Of a stretch of 64,000 bases of DNA, positions 28,731-35,747 are shown one piece after another. A program made the translations under genes and the position numbers. Each line of letters begins with the position of its first letter. Position 1 is the stretch's first letter. Origin of the DNA: Blastococcus aggregatus (lineage in GTDB: Bacteria > Actinomycetota > Actinomycetes > Mycobacteriales > Geodermatophilaceae). The notes beneath the pieces are model-generated. The model was not told the origin of the DNA, did not search any database, and saw only the letters and a program-made list of their open reading frames with translations. The stretch spans positions 186,001 to 250,000 of the forward strand of contig NZ_OBQI01000004.1 of NCBI RefSeq assembly GCF_900221005.1, written 5' to 3'.

Positions 28731-29863
28731 CCCCCGTGGAGCCGGGCGGCCTGCCGGGTGAGGTGGTCCCGCTCGGGCAGGTTCGGCGCCGCCCGGGCCG
28801 CCTCGGCGTAGAGCCGGGCGGCGGTGACCCGGTCGCCGTCCTTCTCGTGCAGGTAGGCGGCGACGGCTGCGTGGCGGGGCAACGCCGGATCCAGCCCGGC
28901 CAGCGCGGCCAGCCCGGCCCGCCCGCCGTCCGCCTCCCCCACCGCGACCGCCCGGTTGAGCCGGGCGACCGGGCTGCCGGTGAGCCGCACCAGCTCGTCG
29001 TACCACTCGACGATCTGCACCCAGTCGGTCTCCGCGGCCGACCGCGCGTCGGCGTGCAGCGCGGCGATCGCGGCCTGCGCCTGGAACTCGCCGAGCCGGT
29101 CGCGGGCCAGTGCCGCCTGCAGGATCTCCACGCCCTCGGTGATCAGCCGGGGATCCCAGCGCGCGCGGTCCTGCTCGGCGAGCGGCACCAGGCTGCCGTC
29201 GGAGCGCGTCCGTGCCGGACGTCGGGCGTGGTGCAGCAGCATGAGCGCGAGCAGGCCGGCCGCCTCCTCCGCGTCGACGCGGGACACCAGCTCGCGGGTC
29301 AGCCGGATCGCCTCGGCCGCGAGGTCGACGTCGCCGGAGTAGCCCTCGTTGAACATCAGGTACAGCACCCGGAGCACGGTGCCGACGTCGCCCGGCGCGT
29401 CGAACCGGACGCCCGCGACGGTGCGCTTGGCCCGGCTGATCCGCTGGGCCATCGTCGCCTCCGGCACCAGGTAGGCGGCGGCGATCTGCCGCGTGGTCAG
29501 CCCGCCGAGCGCGCGCAGCGTGAGCGCGACCGCCGAGGTCGGTGACAGGGACGGGTGCGCGCAGAGGAAGTACAGCTGCAGGGTGTCGTCGACCTCCGGC
29601 GCCGGCCCGGGCGCCGGCTCCTCCTCGACCCGCTCCTCCCGCCGCCGCCGGGAGGTCTCGGCGCGGGTGGCGTCGAGGAACTTCCGCCACGCCACGGTGA
29701 CCAGCCAGCCCTGCGGATCCCGGGGCGGGTCGTCCGGCCAGCTCCGCAGCGCCTCGACCAGTGCCTCCTGGACGGCGTCCTCGGCCGCCGCGAAGTCGGC
29801 TCCGCGGCGGCCGAGGATCCCGATCACGGACGGGACGACGGCCCTCAGCCGGGACTCGTCCAC
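28718..29863 (-). CDS. ECF42-type sigma factor with C-terminal TPR-like (DUF6596) extension
   Basis: A 381-residue extracytoplasmic-function sigma factor. Regions 2 and 4 occupy about residues 1-165 (AEDAVQEALVEALRSW; LGGLTTRQIAAAYLVPEATMAQRISRAKR). A long helical C-terminal extension contains FNEGYSG and RWDPRLITEGVEIL, typical of the DUF6596/ECF42 class. Members lack an anti-sigma factor and are encoded next to DGPF/YCII proteins, exactly as here (7 bp after that gene). Their targets are usually the DGPF genes themselves. A related module lies at 59525-61254. Confidence 0.9.
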   Translation of the reverse strand: MDESRLRAVVPSVIGILGRRGADFAAAEDAVQEALVEALRSWPDDPPRDPQGWLVTVAWRKFLDATRAETSRRRREERVEEEPAPGPAPEVDDTLQLYFLCAHPSLSPTSAVALTLRALGGLTTRQIAAAYLVPEATMAQRISRAKRTVAGVRFDAPGDVGTVLRVLYLMFNEGYSGDVDLAAEAIRLTRELVSRVDAEEAAGLLALMLLHHARRPARTRSDGSLVPLAEQDRARWDPRLITEGVEILQAALARDRLGEFQAQAAIAALHADARSAAETDWVQIVEWYDELVRLTGSPVARLNRAVAVGEADGGRAGLAALAGLDPALPRHAAVAAYLHEKDGDRVTAARLYAEAARAAPNLPERDHLTRQAARLHGGQLT

Positions 29864-29870
29864 CGCCGGC

Positions 29871-30278
29871 TCACTCGGTGACGGTGGGCGGCGGGCTCAT
29901 GAACGGGCGCAGCTCGAGCCACTCGCGGATCGGCCTGCCGCCCGCACCCGGCGCGGCGGAGAGCTCACCGGCGAGCGCCAGCGCCCGCTCGTAGCTGTCG
30001 ACGTCGATCACCATCCAGCCGGCGATCAGGTCCTTGGTCTCGGCGAACGGGCCGTCGGTGACCGGCGGCCGCCCCTCGCCGCCGGAGCGGACCCAGGTGC
30101 CCTCCTCGGCGAGCGCCTGACCGTCGACGTACTCGCCGGTGCTCTCCAGCTTGGCGGCGAAGTCCCGCATGTACTGGATGTGCGCATCGACCTCGTCCGG
30201 GGTCCACCGGTCCATCGGCACGAAGTCGGGCTCGGTGGGAGCGCCCCGGTAGTGCTTCAGCAGCAGGTACTTGGCCAT
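29871..30278 (-). CDS. YCII/DGPF-domain protein, ECF42 partner
   Basis: A 135-residue protein of the YCII fold with the diagnostic motif VTDGPFAETKDLIAGWMVIDVDS at about residues 80-100. DGPF proteins are the conserved partners of ECF42 sigma factors; their biochemical role is not settled. It is the first gene of the two-gene operon. An ECF42-type promoter lies about 50 bp upstream, so the sigma factor probably drives its own operon. GGAGAAC-like purines precede the ATG at 30278. Confidence 0.9.
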   Translation of the reverse strand: MAKYLLLKHYRGAPTEPDFVPMDRWTPDEVDAHIQYMRDFAAKLESTGEYVDGQALAEEGTWVRSGGEGRPPVTDGPFAETKDLIAGWMVIDVDSYERALALAGELSAAPGAGGRPIREWLELRPFMSPPPTVTE

Positions 30279-30328
30279 CGTGTTCTCCTCGCGGATGTGC
30301 GGCCCATTGTGGCCGCGTGCACCCCGGG

Positions 30329-30355
30329 GACGGAGCCGATCGCCCCTTCTCGACA
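30329..30355 (-). promoter_or_regulatory. ECF42-type promoter (TGTCGA-N17-CGTC)
   Basis: On the minus strand TGTCGA (30355-30350) is followed after exactly 17 bases by CGTC (30332-30329). This fits the published ECF42 promoter pattern as I recall it (TGTCGA, then CGA/TC). It sits 51 bp before the YCII/DGPF start. The second module has the same layout with CGAC. Confidence 0.75.
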
Positions 30356-30364
30356 TCCGCCCCA

Positions 30365-30423
30365 GGCATGGGAAGCGATACATGCGTTCTCGGCGCGAAA
30401 ACGGAGGTATCGCTTCCCATGCC
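30365..30423. terminator. 17-bp perfect inverted repeat with 25-base loop
   Basis: The arm GGCATGGGAAGCGATAC (30365-30381) pairs with 30407-30423. It lies 6 bp after the minus-strand DksA-like stop and 9 bp upstream of the ECF42-type -35. It is either a terminator of the DksA-like operon that insulates the ECF promoter, or a regulator binding site. Confidence 0.6.
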
Positions 30424-30429
30424 CGGGTC

Positions 30430-30756
30430 TCAGCGGGCGCAGTCGATGCAGGTGCGCGCCGCGGGACGGGCCTCGAGCCGCTCCGGGGCGATCGGCCCGC
30501 CGCAGGTCTCGCAGCGGCCGTAGGTGCCGGCCTCCACGGCGGTGACGGCGGCGTCGACGTCGGCCAGCCGGCGCCGGGCCTGGTCCAGCAGCGCCGCCAC
30601 CTGCTGGCGCTCGAAGGCGATGGTGGCGCCCTCGGGGTCGTGCTCGTCGTCGGCGTTGGACGCCTTCGACGCCGCCACGACCTCGTCGAACTCGCGGGTC
30701 AGCGCCTCGATCTGGGCCAGCGCGGCGGCCCGCTCGGCCGAGAGCGGATCGCTCAT
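30430..30756 (-). CDS. DksA/TraR-type C4 zinc-finger protein
   Basis: A 108-residue protein with a helical coiled-coil half (residues 5-70) and a C-terminal zinc finger, CETCGG then CIDC. Actinobacterial members resemble DksA/TraR or the RbpA-linked zinc finger proteins that act on RNA polymerase; the partner here is inferred. The ATG at 30756 overlaps the methyltransferase stop (ATGA), so the two are translationally coupled. Confidence 0.88.
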   Translation of the reverse strand: MSDPLSAERAAALAQIEALTREFDEVVAASKASNADDEHDPEGATIAFERQQVAALLDQARRRLADVDAAVTAVEAGTYGRCETCGGPIAPERLEARPAARTCIDCAR

Positions 30757-31379
30757 CGGTCCCGGCGCAGCAGCCGCATCGACCCGACGCCGGGCAGCTC
30801 GGTGAAGTCGCCGGACTCCAGCACCCGGCGGTAGACGCCGTACGGCGCCTGCCCGCCGTCGGCCGGGTCGGGGAAGACGTCGTGGATCGCGAGCGTGCCG
30901 CCGACGGCGAGCTTGGCGACCCATGCGTCCTGGTCGCGGCGCGCGGACTCCTCGGTGTGGCTGCCGTCGAGGAAGAGCAGCGCCAGCGGCGTGCTCCACA
31001 GCGGGGCGAGCACCTCCGAGCGGGTCACGATCGCGATGACGACGTCCTCGGCCCCGGCGGTGGCGATGGTGCGGCGGAAGCTCGGCAGCGTGTCGACCAG
31101 CCCGACGGCCGGGTCGACCAGCGACGGGTCGTGGTACTCCCAGCCGGGCTGGTGCTCCTCGGAGCCGCGGTGGTGGTCGACGGTGATCACCTGACGGCCG
31201 GTCTCCCGGGCCGCGGCGGCCAGGAAGAGCGCCGAACGGCCCATCCAGCTGCCCACCTCGAGCAGCGGCCCGGGGACGTCGAGCGCCCGGGCGGCCTCGT
31301 AGAGGGCGCGGCCCTCGTCGTCGGGCATGAAGCCGGGGGCGGCGGAGGCGGCGGCGAGGAGATCGGTGTGCACCCGCAC
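30753..31379 (-). CDS. Class I SAM-dependent methyltransferase
   Basis: A 208-residue protein with the SAM motif LLEVGSWMGRSALFLAAAA, the acidic VITVDHH and the later LLFLDGSHTEESARRD. The SHTEE/DGSH region resembles cephalosporin hydroxylase-like and small-molecule O-methyltransferases. The start is unsettled: GTG at 31379 follows GGCGAGG, and GTG at 31373 is close by. It lies between YibE/F and the DksA-like gene in the same operon. The substrate is unknown. Confidence 0.8.
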   Translation of the reverse strand: MRVHTDLLAAASAAPGFMPDDEGRALYEAARALDVPGPLLEVGSWMGRSALFLAAAARETGRQVITVDHHRGSEEHQPGWEYHDPSLVDPAVGLVDTLPSFRRTIATAGAEDVVIAIVTRSEVLAPLWSTPLALLFLDGSHTEESARRDQDAWVAKLAVGGTLAIHDVFPDPADGGQAPYGVYRRVLESGDFTELPGVGSMRLLRRDR

Positions 31380-31387
31380 AGCCTCGC

Positions 31388-32656
31388 CTATCGCGCGAAG
31401 CGGGTGCGCAGGGCGGTCATCCGGCGCTCGGTCGCGGCACCCGCGGAACCTTCGGCGGCCTTGGCGAAGAACGCGCCGACCGCCGTCGTCACCGGTACCG
31501 CCAGGACCAGGGCGATCGCGCCCACCATCGTGCGGATGACCTCCTCGCCGAGCCCGGACGAGGTCACGACGACGTCCCACGGCTGGTCGTAGAGCTCGAA
31601 CAGCAGCAGCAGCGGCAGCGAGGCACCGGCATAGGCGAAGACGATCGTGTAGACGGTCGAGGCGATGTGGTCCCGGCCCACCGCCATCCCCCGGTCGTAC
31701 AGCTCCCGCCAGGTCATCGCCCGGTCGACCTCGTGCAGCTGCCACACCGCCGAGGCCTGCGTGATGGTGACGTCGTTGAGCACACCGAGCCCCGCGACCA
31801 CGACGCCGGCGAGGACCAGGCCGGAGAAGTCCAGCGTCGGGTCGTAGGTGTTGAGGGTGTTGGTCTCCTCGCTCGTGAGGCCGGTCAGCCGGGCGGTGGC
31901 GACCGCGAGCGACCCCAGGACGGCCACCAGCGTCAGCCCGAAGAGGGTGCCGACGAGCGCCGTCGTCGTCCGGGCGGAGAAGCCGTGCGCCAGGTAGAGG
32001 ACCACGAACATGATCGCCGAGGAGCCGACGAGGGTCACCAGCACCGGGGAGGAGTCGCCGAGCAGCCCGGGGAGCACGAACTTCAGGAGCACGAAGAACG
32101 CGATCGCCAGCCCGAGCAGCGAGGCGAGGCCGCGCAACCGCGCGACCAGCCCGACGACGACGGCGAAGGCGACCGCCAGCGTGAGCATCGGGGTGCCGCG
32201 GGCGAAGTCGTAGAAGACGTAGGTGGCCCCACCCTCGGCGCCGACGTCCCGGGTCAGGACCAGCGTGTCGCCCTCCTCGACCCCGTTGGCGACGACGACG
32301 GCGTCCAGGTCGATCTGCTGGTAGTCGCCGGTCCCGTCGCCGTCGAGGATCTCGACGACCGCGCGGGCGCAGGTGGCGGGCCGGCCGGGATCGCCGCAGT
32401 CGAACTCCTCCACCGACACGACGCGGCCGTCGGGGTAGGTGGTCCCCGGGGGCAGGTACGTCGCGGCCACCTGCTCGGCGCGGGTCGGCTCGCCGCCGGG
32501 CCACATCACCAGCAGGCCGATGACGGTGGCCAGGCCGACCGGCACCAGGAGCAGCAGCATCAGCCAGACCGCACGCCGCCGCAGCCGCACCGCCTCCGGG
32601 CCGGGCGGCGGAGCGTCGGGGTCGGGTCCGTGGCTGTGCGAGTGGCTGGGAGGCAC
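31388..32656 (-). CDS. YibE/YibF family membrane protein
   Basis: A 422-residue protein with a His-rich N-terminal tail (HSHSHG), one membrane anchor at about residues 28-50, an extracytoplasmic domain, and a C-terminal core of about seven hydrophobic helices (LTLAVAFAVVVGLVARLRG onward). The YibE/F family is conserved in Gram-positives, with no settled function; transport is suspected. It ends 9 bp before the methyltransferase and may be cotranscribed with it. Confidence 0.85.
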   Translation of the reverse strand: MPPSHSHSHGPDPDAPPPGPEAVRLRRRAVWLMLLLLVPVGLATVIGLLVMWPGGEPTRAEQVAATYLPPGTTYPDGRVVSVEEFDCGDPGRPATCARAVVEILDGDGTGDYQQIDLDAVVVANGVEEGDTLVLTRDVGAEGGATYVFYDFARGTPMLTLAVAFAVVVGLVARLRGLASLLGLAIAFFVLLKFVLPGLLGDSSPVLVTLVGSSAIMFVVLYLAHGFSARTTTALVGTLFGLTLVAVLGSLAVATARLTGLTSEETNTLNTYDPTLDFSGLVLAGVVVAGLGVLNDVTITQASAVWQLHEVDRAMTWRELYDRGMAVGRDHIASTVYTIVFAYAGASLPLLLLFELYDQPWDVVVTSSGLGEEVIRTMVGAIALVLAVPVTTAVGAFFAKAAEGSAGAATERRMTALRTRFAR

Positions 32657-32665
32657 CCGGCCAGG

Positions 32666-33082
32666 CTAGGAGTCGCGCTCCCCGGCCGGGGGGAGGCCGG
32701 GGGCGTCCTCGTCCTCGTCCCCGTTCTCGTCCAGGATCGGGAAGCGGAGCCACAGGCCGCTCAGCTGCAGCGGCCGGGCTACGGCGGGCGACGGCGTCAC
32801 GAGGGCCACCTCCACCCCGCGCGGAGCGGCCATCCGCTGCAACTGCACGAGCACCGCCATGCCGGCGGAGTTCATGAACGGGACGCCGCCCAGGTGCAGC
32901 TCGATCCGGCGCAGCGGCTTCCCGGACAGCAGCGCCTCGGTCAGCACCCGCACCAGCGGCCGCCGTGCCGTGTCGGTGAGCTCGCCCTCCAGCGTGAGCG
33001 AGACGACGTCGCCCTCGTCGGCGGTGCGCACCTCCGGCTCGGTCTCGCCTCCGGACCCGCCCCGCACCGCGCTCTCTGCCAT
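32666..33082 (-). CDS. STAS-domain protein
   Basis: A 138-residue protein with a STAS domain (about residues 25-110) containing LHLGGVPFMNSAGMAVLVQL. The Asn-Ser pair (MNSAG) is where RsbV/SpoIIAA-type proteins carry the phosphorylatable Ser. No kinase or phosphatase is adjacent; the nearest SpoIIE protein is more than 20 kb away. It heads the operon with YibE/F and diverges from the Hsp20 gene. Confidence 0.82.
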   Translation of the reverse strand: MAESAVRGGSGGETEPEVRTADEGDVVSLTLEGELTDTARRPLVRVLTEALLSGKPLRRIELHLGGVPFMNSAGMAVLVQLQRMAAPRGVEVALVTPSPAVARPLQLSGLWLRFPILDENGDEDEDAPGLPPAGERDS

Positions 33083-33140
33083 GCGCCTGTCTCTTCCCCG
33101 CCGGGCCTCCGTTCACGCACGCGACCCGACGGGAGCCGCT

Positions 33141-33169
33141 GGAAACATCTGGCGCGGCCAGACGTTTGC
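33141..33169. promoter_or_regulatory. Imperfect inverted repeat and possible GGAAA-N18-GTT promoter
   Basis: Arms 33141-33153 and 33157-33169 pair at 11 of 13 positions around GCG. The same stretch holds GGAAA and GTT 18 bases apart, like SigE/SigH-type promoters, pointing toward the Hsp20 gene. It lies between divergent STAS and Hsp20 genes, and could be an operator, a stress promoter, or both. Confidence 0.35.
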
Positions 33170-33260
33170 ACTACTGCTCGTCCGAGGTAATCTTCGGTTG
33201 CCACTAGAGGTTTCACCTCGGGCAGCGAACAGAACAGCAACTCCTGTGGAGGTGTCGATC

Positions 33261-33761
33261 ATGATGCTGACCGCCTACGACCCGTTCGCCGCCACGTCCG
33301 CGGCCTTCCGCGCGCTGGACCAGCTGGCCGGCCGATCCGGCTCGATGACCGCCCGCCCGCTCTCGGGCATGCCGATGGACGCCTACAAGGTCGGCGACAA
33401 CTTCGTCGCGCACTTCGACCTGCCGGGCGTCGACCCGGGCTCGATCGACCTCTCGGTCGAGGGCACCACGCTGACGATCAGCGCCGAGCGCTCCGTCCCC
33501 CAGCTGGAGAACGCCGAGTGGGTCGCGGCCGAGCGGCCGTACGGCAGCTACACGCGGCAGCTGGTGCTCGGCCGCAGCCTGGACACCGACCGGCTCGAGG
33601 CCAGTTACCACGACGGCGTGCTCACGGTGAGCATCCCGATCGCCGAGAAGGCCCGGGCGCGCAAGATCACCGTGACCCGCGCGGACACCCCCGCGACCGT
33701 CGGGGCCCGCACCATCGAGGGCGACTCCTCGCCCGCGGACCAGAAGGCCGTCACCAGCTGA
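33261..33761 (+). CDS. Hsp20/alpha-crystallin small heat-shock chaperone
   Basis: A 166-residue holdase chaperone. The alpha-crystallin domain spans about residues 45-135 (NFVAHFDLPGVDPGSIDLSVEGTTLTI to YHDGVLTVSIPIAEKARARKI). Such proteins bind unfolding proteins and hand them to ATP-dependent chaperones. GGAGGTG precedes the start. It is followed by a terminator and then a MerR-family gene, which may regulate it. I found neither a CIRCE nor a HAIR element upstream. Confidence 0.93.
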   Translation: MMLTAYDPFAATSAAFRALDQLAGRSGSMTARPLSGMPMDAYKVGDNFVAHFDLPGVDPGSIDLSVEGTTLTISAERSVPQLENAEWVAAERPYGSYTRQLVLGRSLDTDRLEASYHDGVLTVSIPIAEKARARKITVTRADTPATVGARTIEGDSSPADQKAVTS

Positions 33762-33771
33762 CGGCGGCCAC

Positions 33772-33806
33772 CGGAGGGGCCGGACCCGGCGGGTCCGGCC
33801 CCTCCG
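33772..33806 (+). terminator. Hairpin terminator after hsp20
   Basis: A perfect 16-bp stem (33772-33787 with 33791-33806, arm CGGAGGGGCCGGACCC) with a three-base loop, ten bases after the Hsp20 stop. The tail has only a short GTTCC. Confidence 0.85.
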
Positions 33807-33834
33807 CGTTCCACGACCCGAGGGAAGGACGGCG

Positions 33835-34170
33835 ATGACCGACGCCGACGACCGGCTGCGCCGCCTCGACGACCCCGACTTCCCGGCGCTGACGATGAGC
33901 CAGGCCGCGGAACTCCTCGGTGTGCAGGCCGCGTTCCTGCGCAGCCTGGACTCCTCGGGCGCACTGCAGCCGCACCGCTCGACCGGTGGTCACCGCCGGT
34001 ACTCCCGGAGCCAGCTGGGCCTGGCGGCCCGGCTCCGGGGACTGCTCGACGACGGCCACCCCCTGGCCTCGGCGGAGACGATCGTCGACCTGCAGGACCA
34101 GCTCGCCGCCGCCCGCGCCGATGCGGACCGACTGAGGAAGTCCTTGCGCAGAAACCCTAGGGGGGTATAG
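33835..34170 (+). CDS. MerR-family regulator, HspR-like in context
   Basis: A 111-residue protein with a MerR winged-helix head (TMSQAAELLGVQAAFLRSLDSSGAL, then STGGHRRYSRSQLGLA) and a coiled-coil tail (LQDQLAAARADADRLRKSL). It lacks the Cys residues of metal-sensing MerR proteins. Lying directly behind hsp20 it may be a heat-shock repressor like HspR, but the match is positional only. Its last codons overlap the CsoR-type box. Confidence 0.75.
   Translation: MTDADDRLRRLDDPDFPALTMSQAAELLGVQAAFLRSLDSSGALQPHRSTGGHRRYSRSQLGLAARLRGLLDDGHPLASAETIVDLQDQLAAARADADRLRKSLRRNPRGV
34153..34170. promoter_or_regulatory. CsoR-type operator before csoR
   Basis: AACCCTAGGGGGGTATAG is the GC-tract box typical of CsoR operators (short G-tracts around a pseudo-palindrome, flanked by TATA). 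It lies 45 bp before the csoR start and overlaps the end of the MerR gene. Copper binding by CsoR would release it and switch on csoR, copZ and copA. Confidence 0.7.
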
Positions 34171-34214
34171 TTCCTGTCGGGCGGCAGTCCGAGCCGCCCG
34201 ATCAGGAGGCTGCA

Positions 34215-34559
34215 GTGACCAGTGTCGACGAGGCGGGCGCCGCGACGCCATCCGCGGAGTGCGCGCACTCCGACCACCAGCACGGCTACATCCACCGCAA
34301 GGACGAGTACCTGAAGCGTCTGCGGCGGATCGAGGGCCAGGCCCGCGGGCTGCAGCGGATGGTCGAGGACGAGAAGTACTGCATCGACATCCTCACCCAG
34401 GTGTCGGCCATGACGAAGGCACTGCAGGCGGTCTCGCTCGGTCTGCTCGAGGAGCACCTCAGCCACTGCGTGGTCGCCGCCGCACGGACCGGCGGCCGCG
34501 AGGCCGACGAGAAGATCCGCGAGGCCACCGAGGCGATCGCCCGCCTGGTCCGTTCCTGA
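34215..34559 (+). CDS. csoR: Copper-sensing repressor CsoR
   Basis: A 114-residue all-helical repressor. The Cu(I) ligands of CsoR are present in order: Cys in KYCIDIL, His in LEEHL and Cys in SHCVV. The YLKRLRRIEGQARGLQRMVED helix is the family signature. A His-rich N-terminal extension (CAHSDHQHGYIH) may also bind metal. It heads the copper island; copZ follows by 32 bp. The GTG start follows AGGAGG. Confidence 0.93.
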   Translation: MTSVDEAGAATPSAECAHSDHQHGYIHRKDEYLKRLRRIEGQARGLQRMVEDEKYCIDILTQVSAMTKALQAVSLGLLEEHLSHCVVAAARTGGREADEKIREATEAIARLVRS

Positions 34560-34591
34560 TCCCCCATCCCCCAACCGGTAGAGGACACCCC

Positions 34592-34798
34592 ATGACCACC
34601 GCCAGCTACACCGTCGTCGGCATGACCTGCGGCCACTGCGTCGCCTCCGTCACCGAGGAGGTCTCGGCCGTCCCCGGCGTCGGCGCCGTCGAGGTCGACC
34701 TCGAGTCCGGCGGGCTCACCGTCACCAGCGACGCCCCGGTCGACGAGGCCGCCGTCCGCGCCGCCGTGGAGGAGGCCGGTTACTCGGTGGCCGGCTGA
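34592..34798 (+). CDS. copZ: Copper chaperone, single HMA domain
   Basis: A 68-residue heavy-metal-associated domain with the MTCGHC copper motif at about residues 11-16 and the usual YTVVGM opening. It would carry Cu(I) in the cytosol to the CopA ATPase encoded downstream. It stands between csoR and the exported protein, probably in one transcript. GTAGAGGACACC precedes the ATG. Confidence 0.93.
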   Translation: MTTASYTVVGMTCGHCVASVTEEVSAVPGVGAVEVDLESGGLTVTSDAPVDEAAVRAAVEEAGYSVAG

Positions 34799-34829
34799 CC
34801 CGGCCGGTCCCCCGGGGAACCGCAACGTC

Positions 34830-35747
34830 ATGAACACACCGGTCAAGCTCGCCGCCTTCGGCGTCGGCCTGGTCGCCGTCTTCGGTGCCGCGACCGGCCT
34901 CGGCGCGGTCGTCGGCCCGGTCGGCCCGGCGGCGGAGGAGAGCTCCGCCGCCGGGCACGACATGGGCGGCACGGCCGGGCACGACGACGACGCCGGCCCG
35001 GCGACCGACGCGCACCTGCCCGCAGGCCTCGCCGTCTCCGAGGACGGCTACACGCTCGCGCTGGACCAGCCGACGCTGCCGGCCGGCGCCGCGATCCCGC
35101 TGGCTTTCCGCGTCCTCGGTCCCGGTGGGGTTCCGCTCACCGACTACGCGCTGCGCCACGACGAGGACCTGCACCTGGTCGCCGTCCGCCGGGATCTCAC
35201 CGGCTACCAGCACATGCACCCCGACCTGGGCGCCGACGGCGTCTGGCGCGTGCCGCTGGACCTCTCCCCCGGTTCCTGGCGGGTCTTCGCCGACTTCGCC
35301 GCGGGGGCCGACGGCGAGGACCGCGTCCTGGGCGCCGACCTCTCGGTGGCCGGCGAATACAGCCCCGAGCCGCTGCCCGATCCGGCCGCCGTCGCCGAGG
35401 TGGACGGCTACACCGTCGTCCTCGACGGCTCCCTGACCGCCGGCGAGGAGTCGGAGCTGCGGTTCGGCATCAGCCGCGACGGCGTCCCCGTCACCGATCT
35501 CCAGCCGTACCTGGGCGCGTTCGGGCACCTGGTGGCGCTGCGTTCGGGCGACCTCGGGTACCTGCACGTGCATCCGGCCGACCCGCCGGGCGGCGCTGCT
35601 CCGGCGCCCGGCCCGAACATCGCCTTCGTCACCACCGCGCCGTCGGCCGGCAGCTACCGGCTGTTCCTGGACTTCCGGCACGGCGACGTCGTCCGCACGG
35701 CCGCCTTCACGGTGACCGTCGGCGCACACGAGGAGCACGGCTCATGA
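34830..35747 (+). CDS. Exported His/Met-containing copper-island protein
   Basis: A 305-residue protein with an N-terminal hydrophobic segment ([23 protein letters not shown]). A short His/Met-rich stretch follows ([13 protein letters not shown]), then two similar beta-rich domains (about 65-175 and 180-300). Each domain carries a repeated metal-like motif: [24 protein letters not shown] in the first and [19 protein letters not shown] in the second. It probably binds copper outside the membrane. Its stop overlaps copA by 4 bp. I do not recognise a named family with confidence. Confidence 0.8.
   Translation: MNTPVKLAAFGVGLVAVFGAATGLGAVVGPVGPAAEESSAAGHDMGGTAGHDDDAGPATDAHLPAGLAVSEDGYTLALDQPTLPAGAAIPLAFRVLGPGGVPLTDYALRHDEDLHLVAVRRDLTGYQHMHPDLGADGVWRVPLDLSPGSWRVFADFAAGADGEDRVLGADLSVAGEYSPEPLPDPAAVAEVDGYTVVLDGSLTAGEESELRFGISRDGVPVTDLQPYLGAFGHLVALRSGDLGYLHVHPADPPGGAAPAPGPNIAFVTTAPSAGSYRLFLDFRHGDVVRTAAFTVTVGAHEEHGS

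Noticed and set aside
33083..33260. CIRCE or HAIR heat-shock operator upstream of hsp20
   Set aside because: Neither TTAGCACTC-N9-GAGTGCTAA nor CTTGAGT-N7-ACTCAAG was found.
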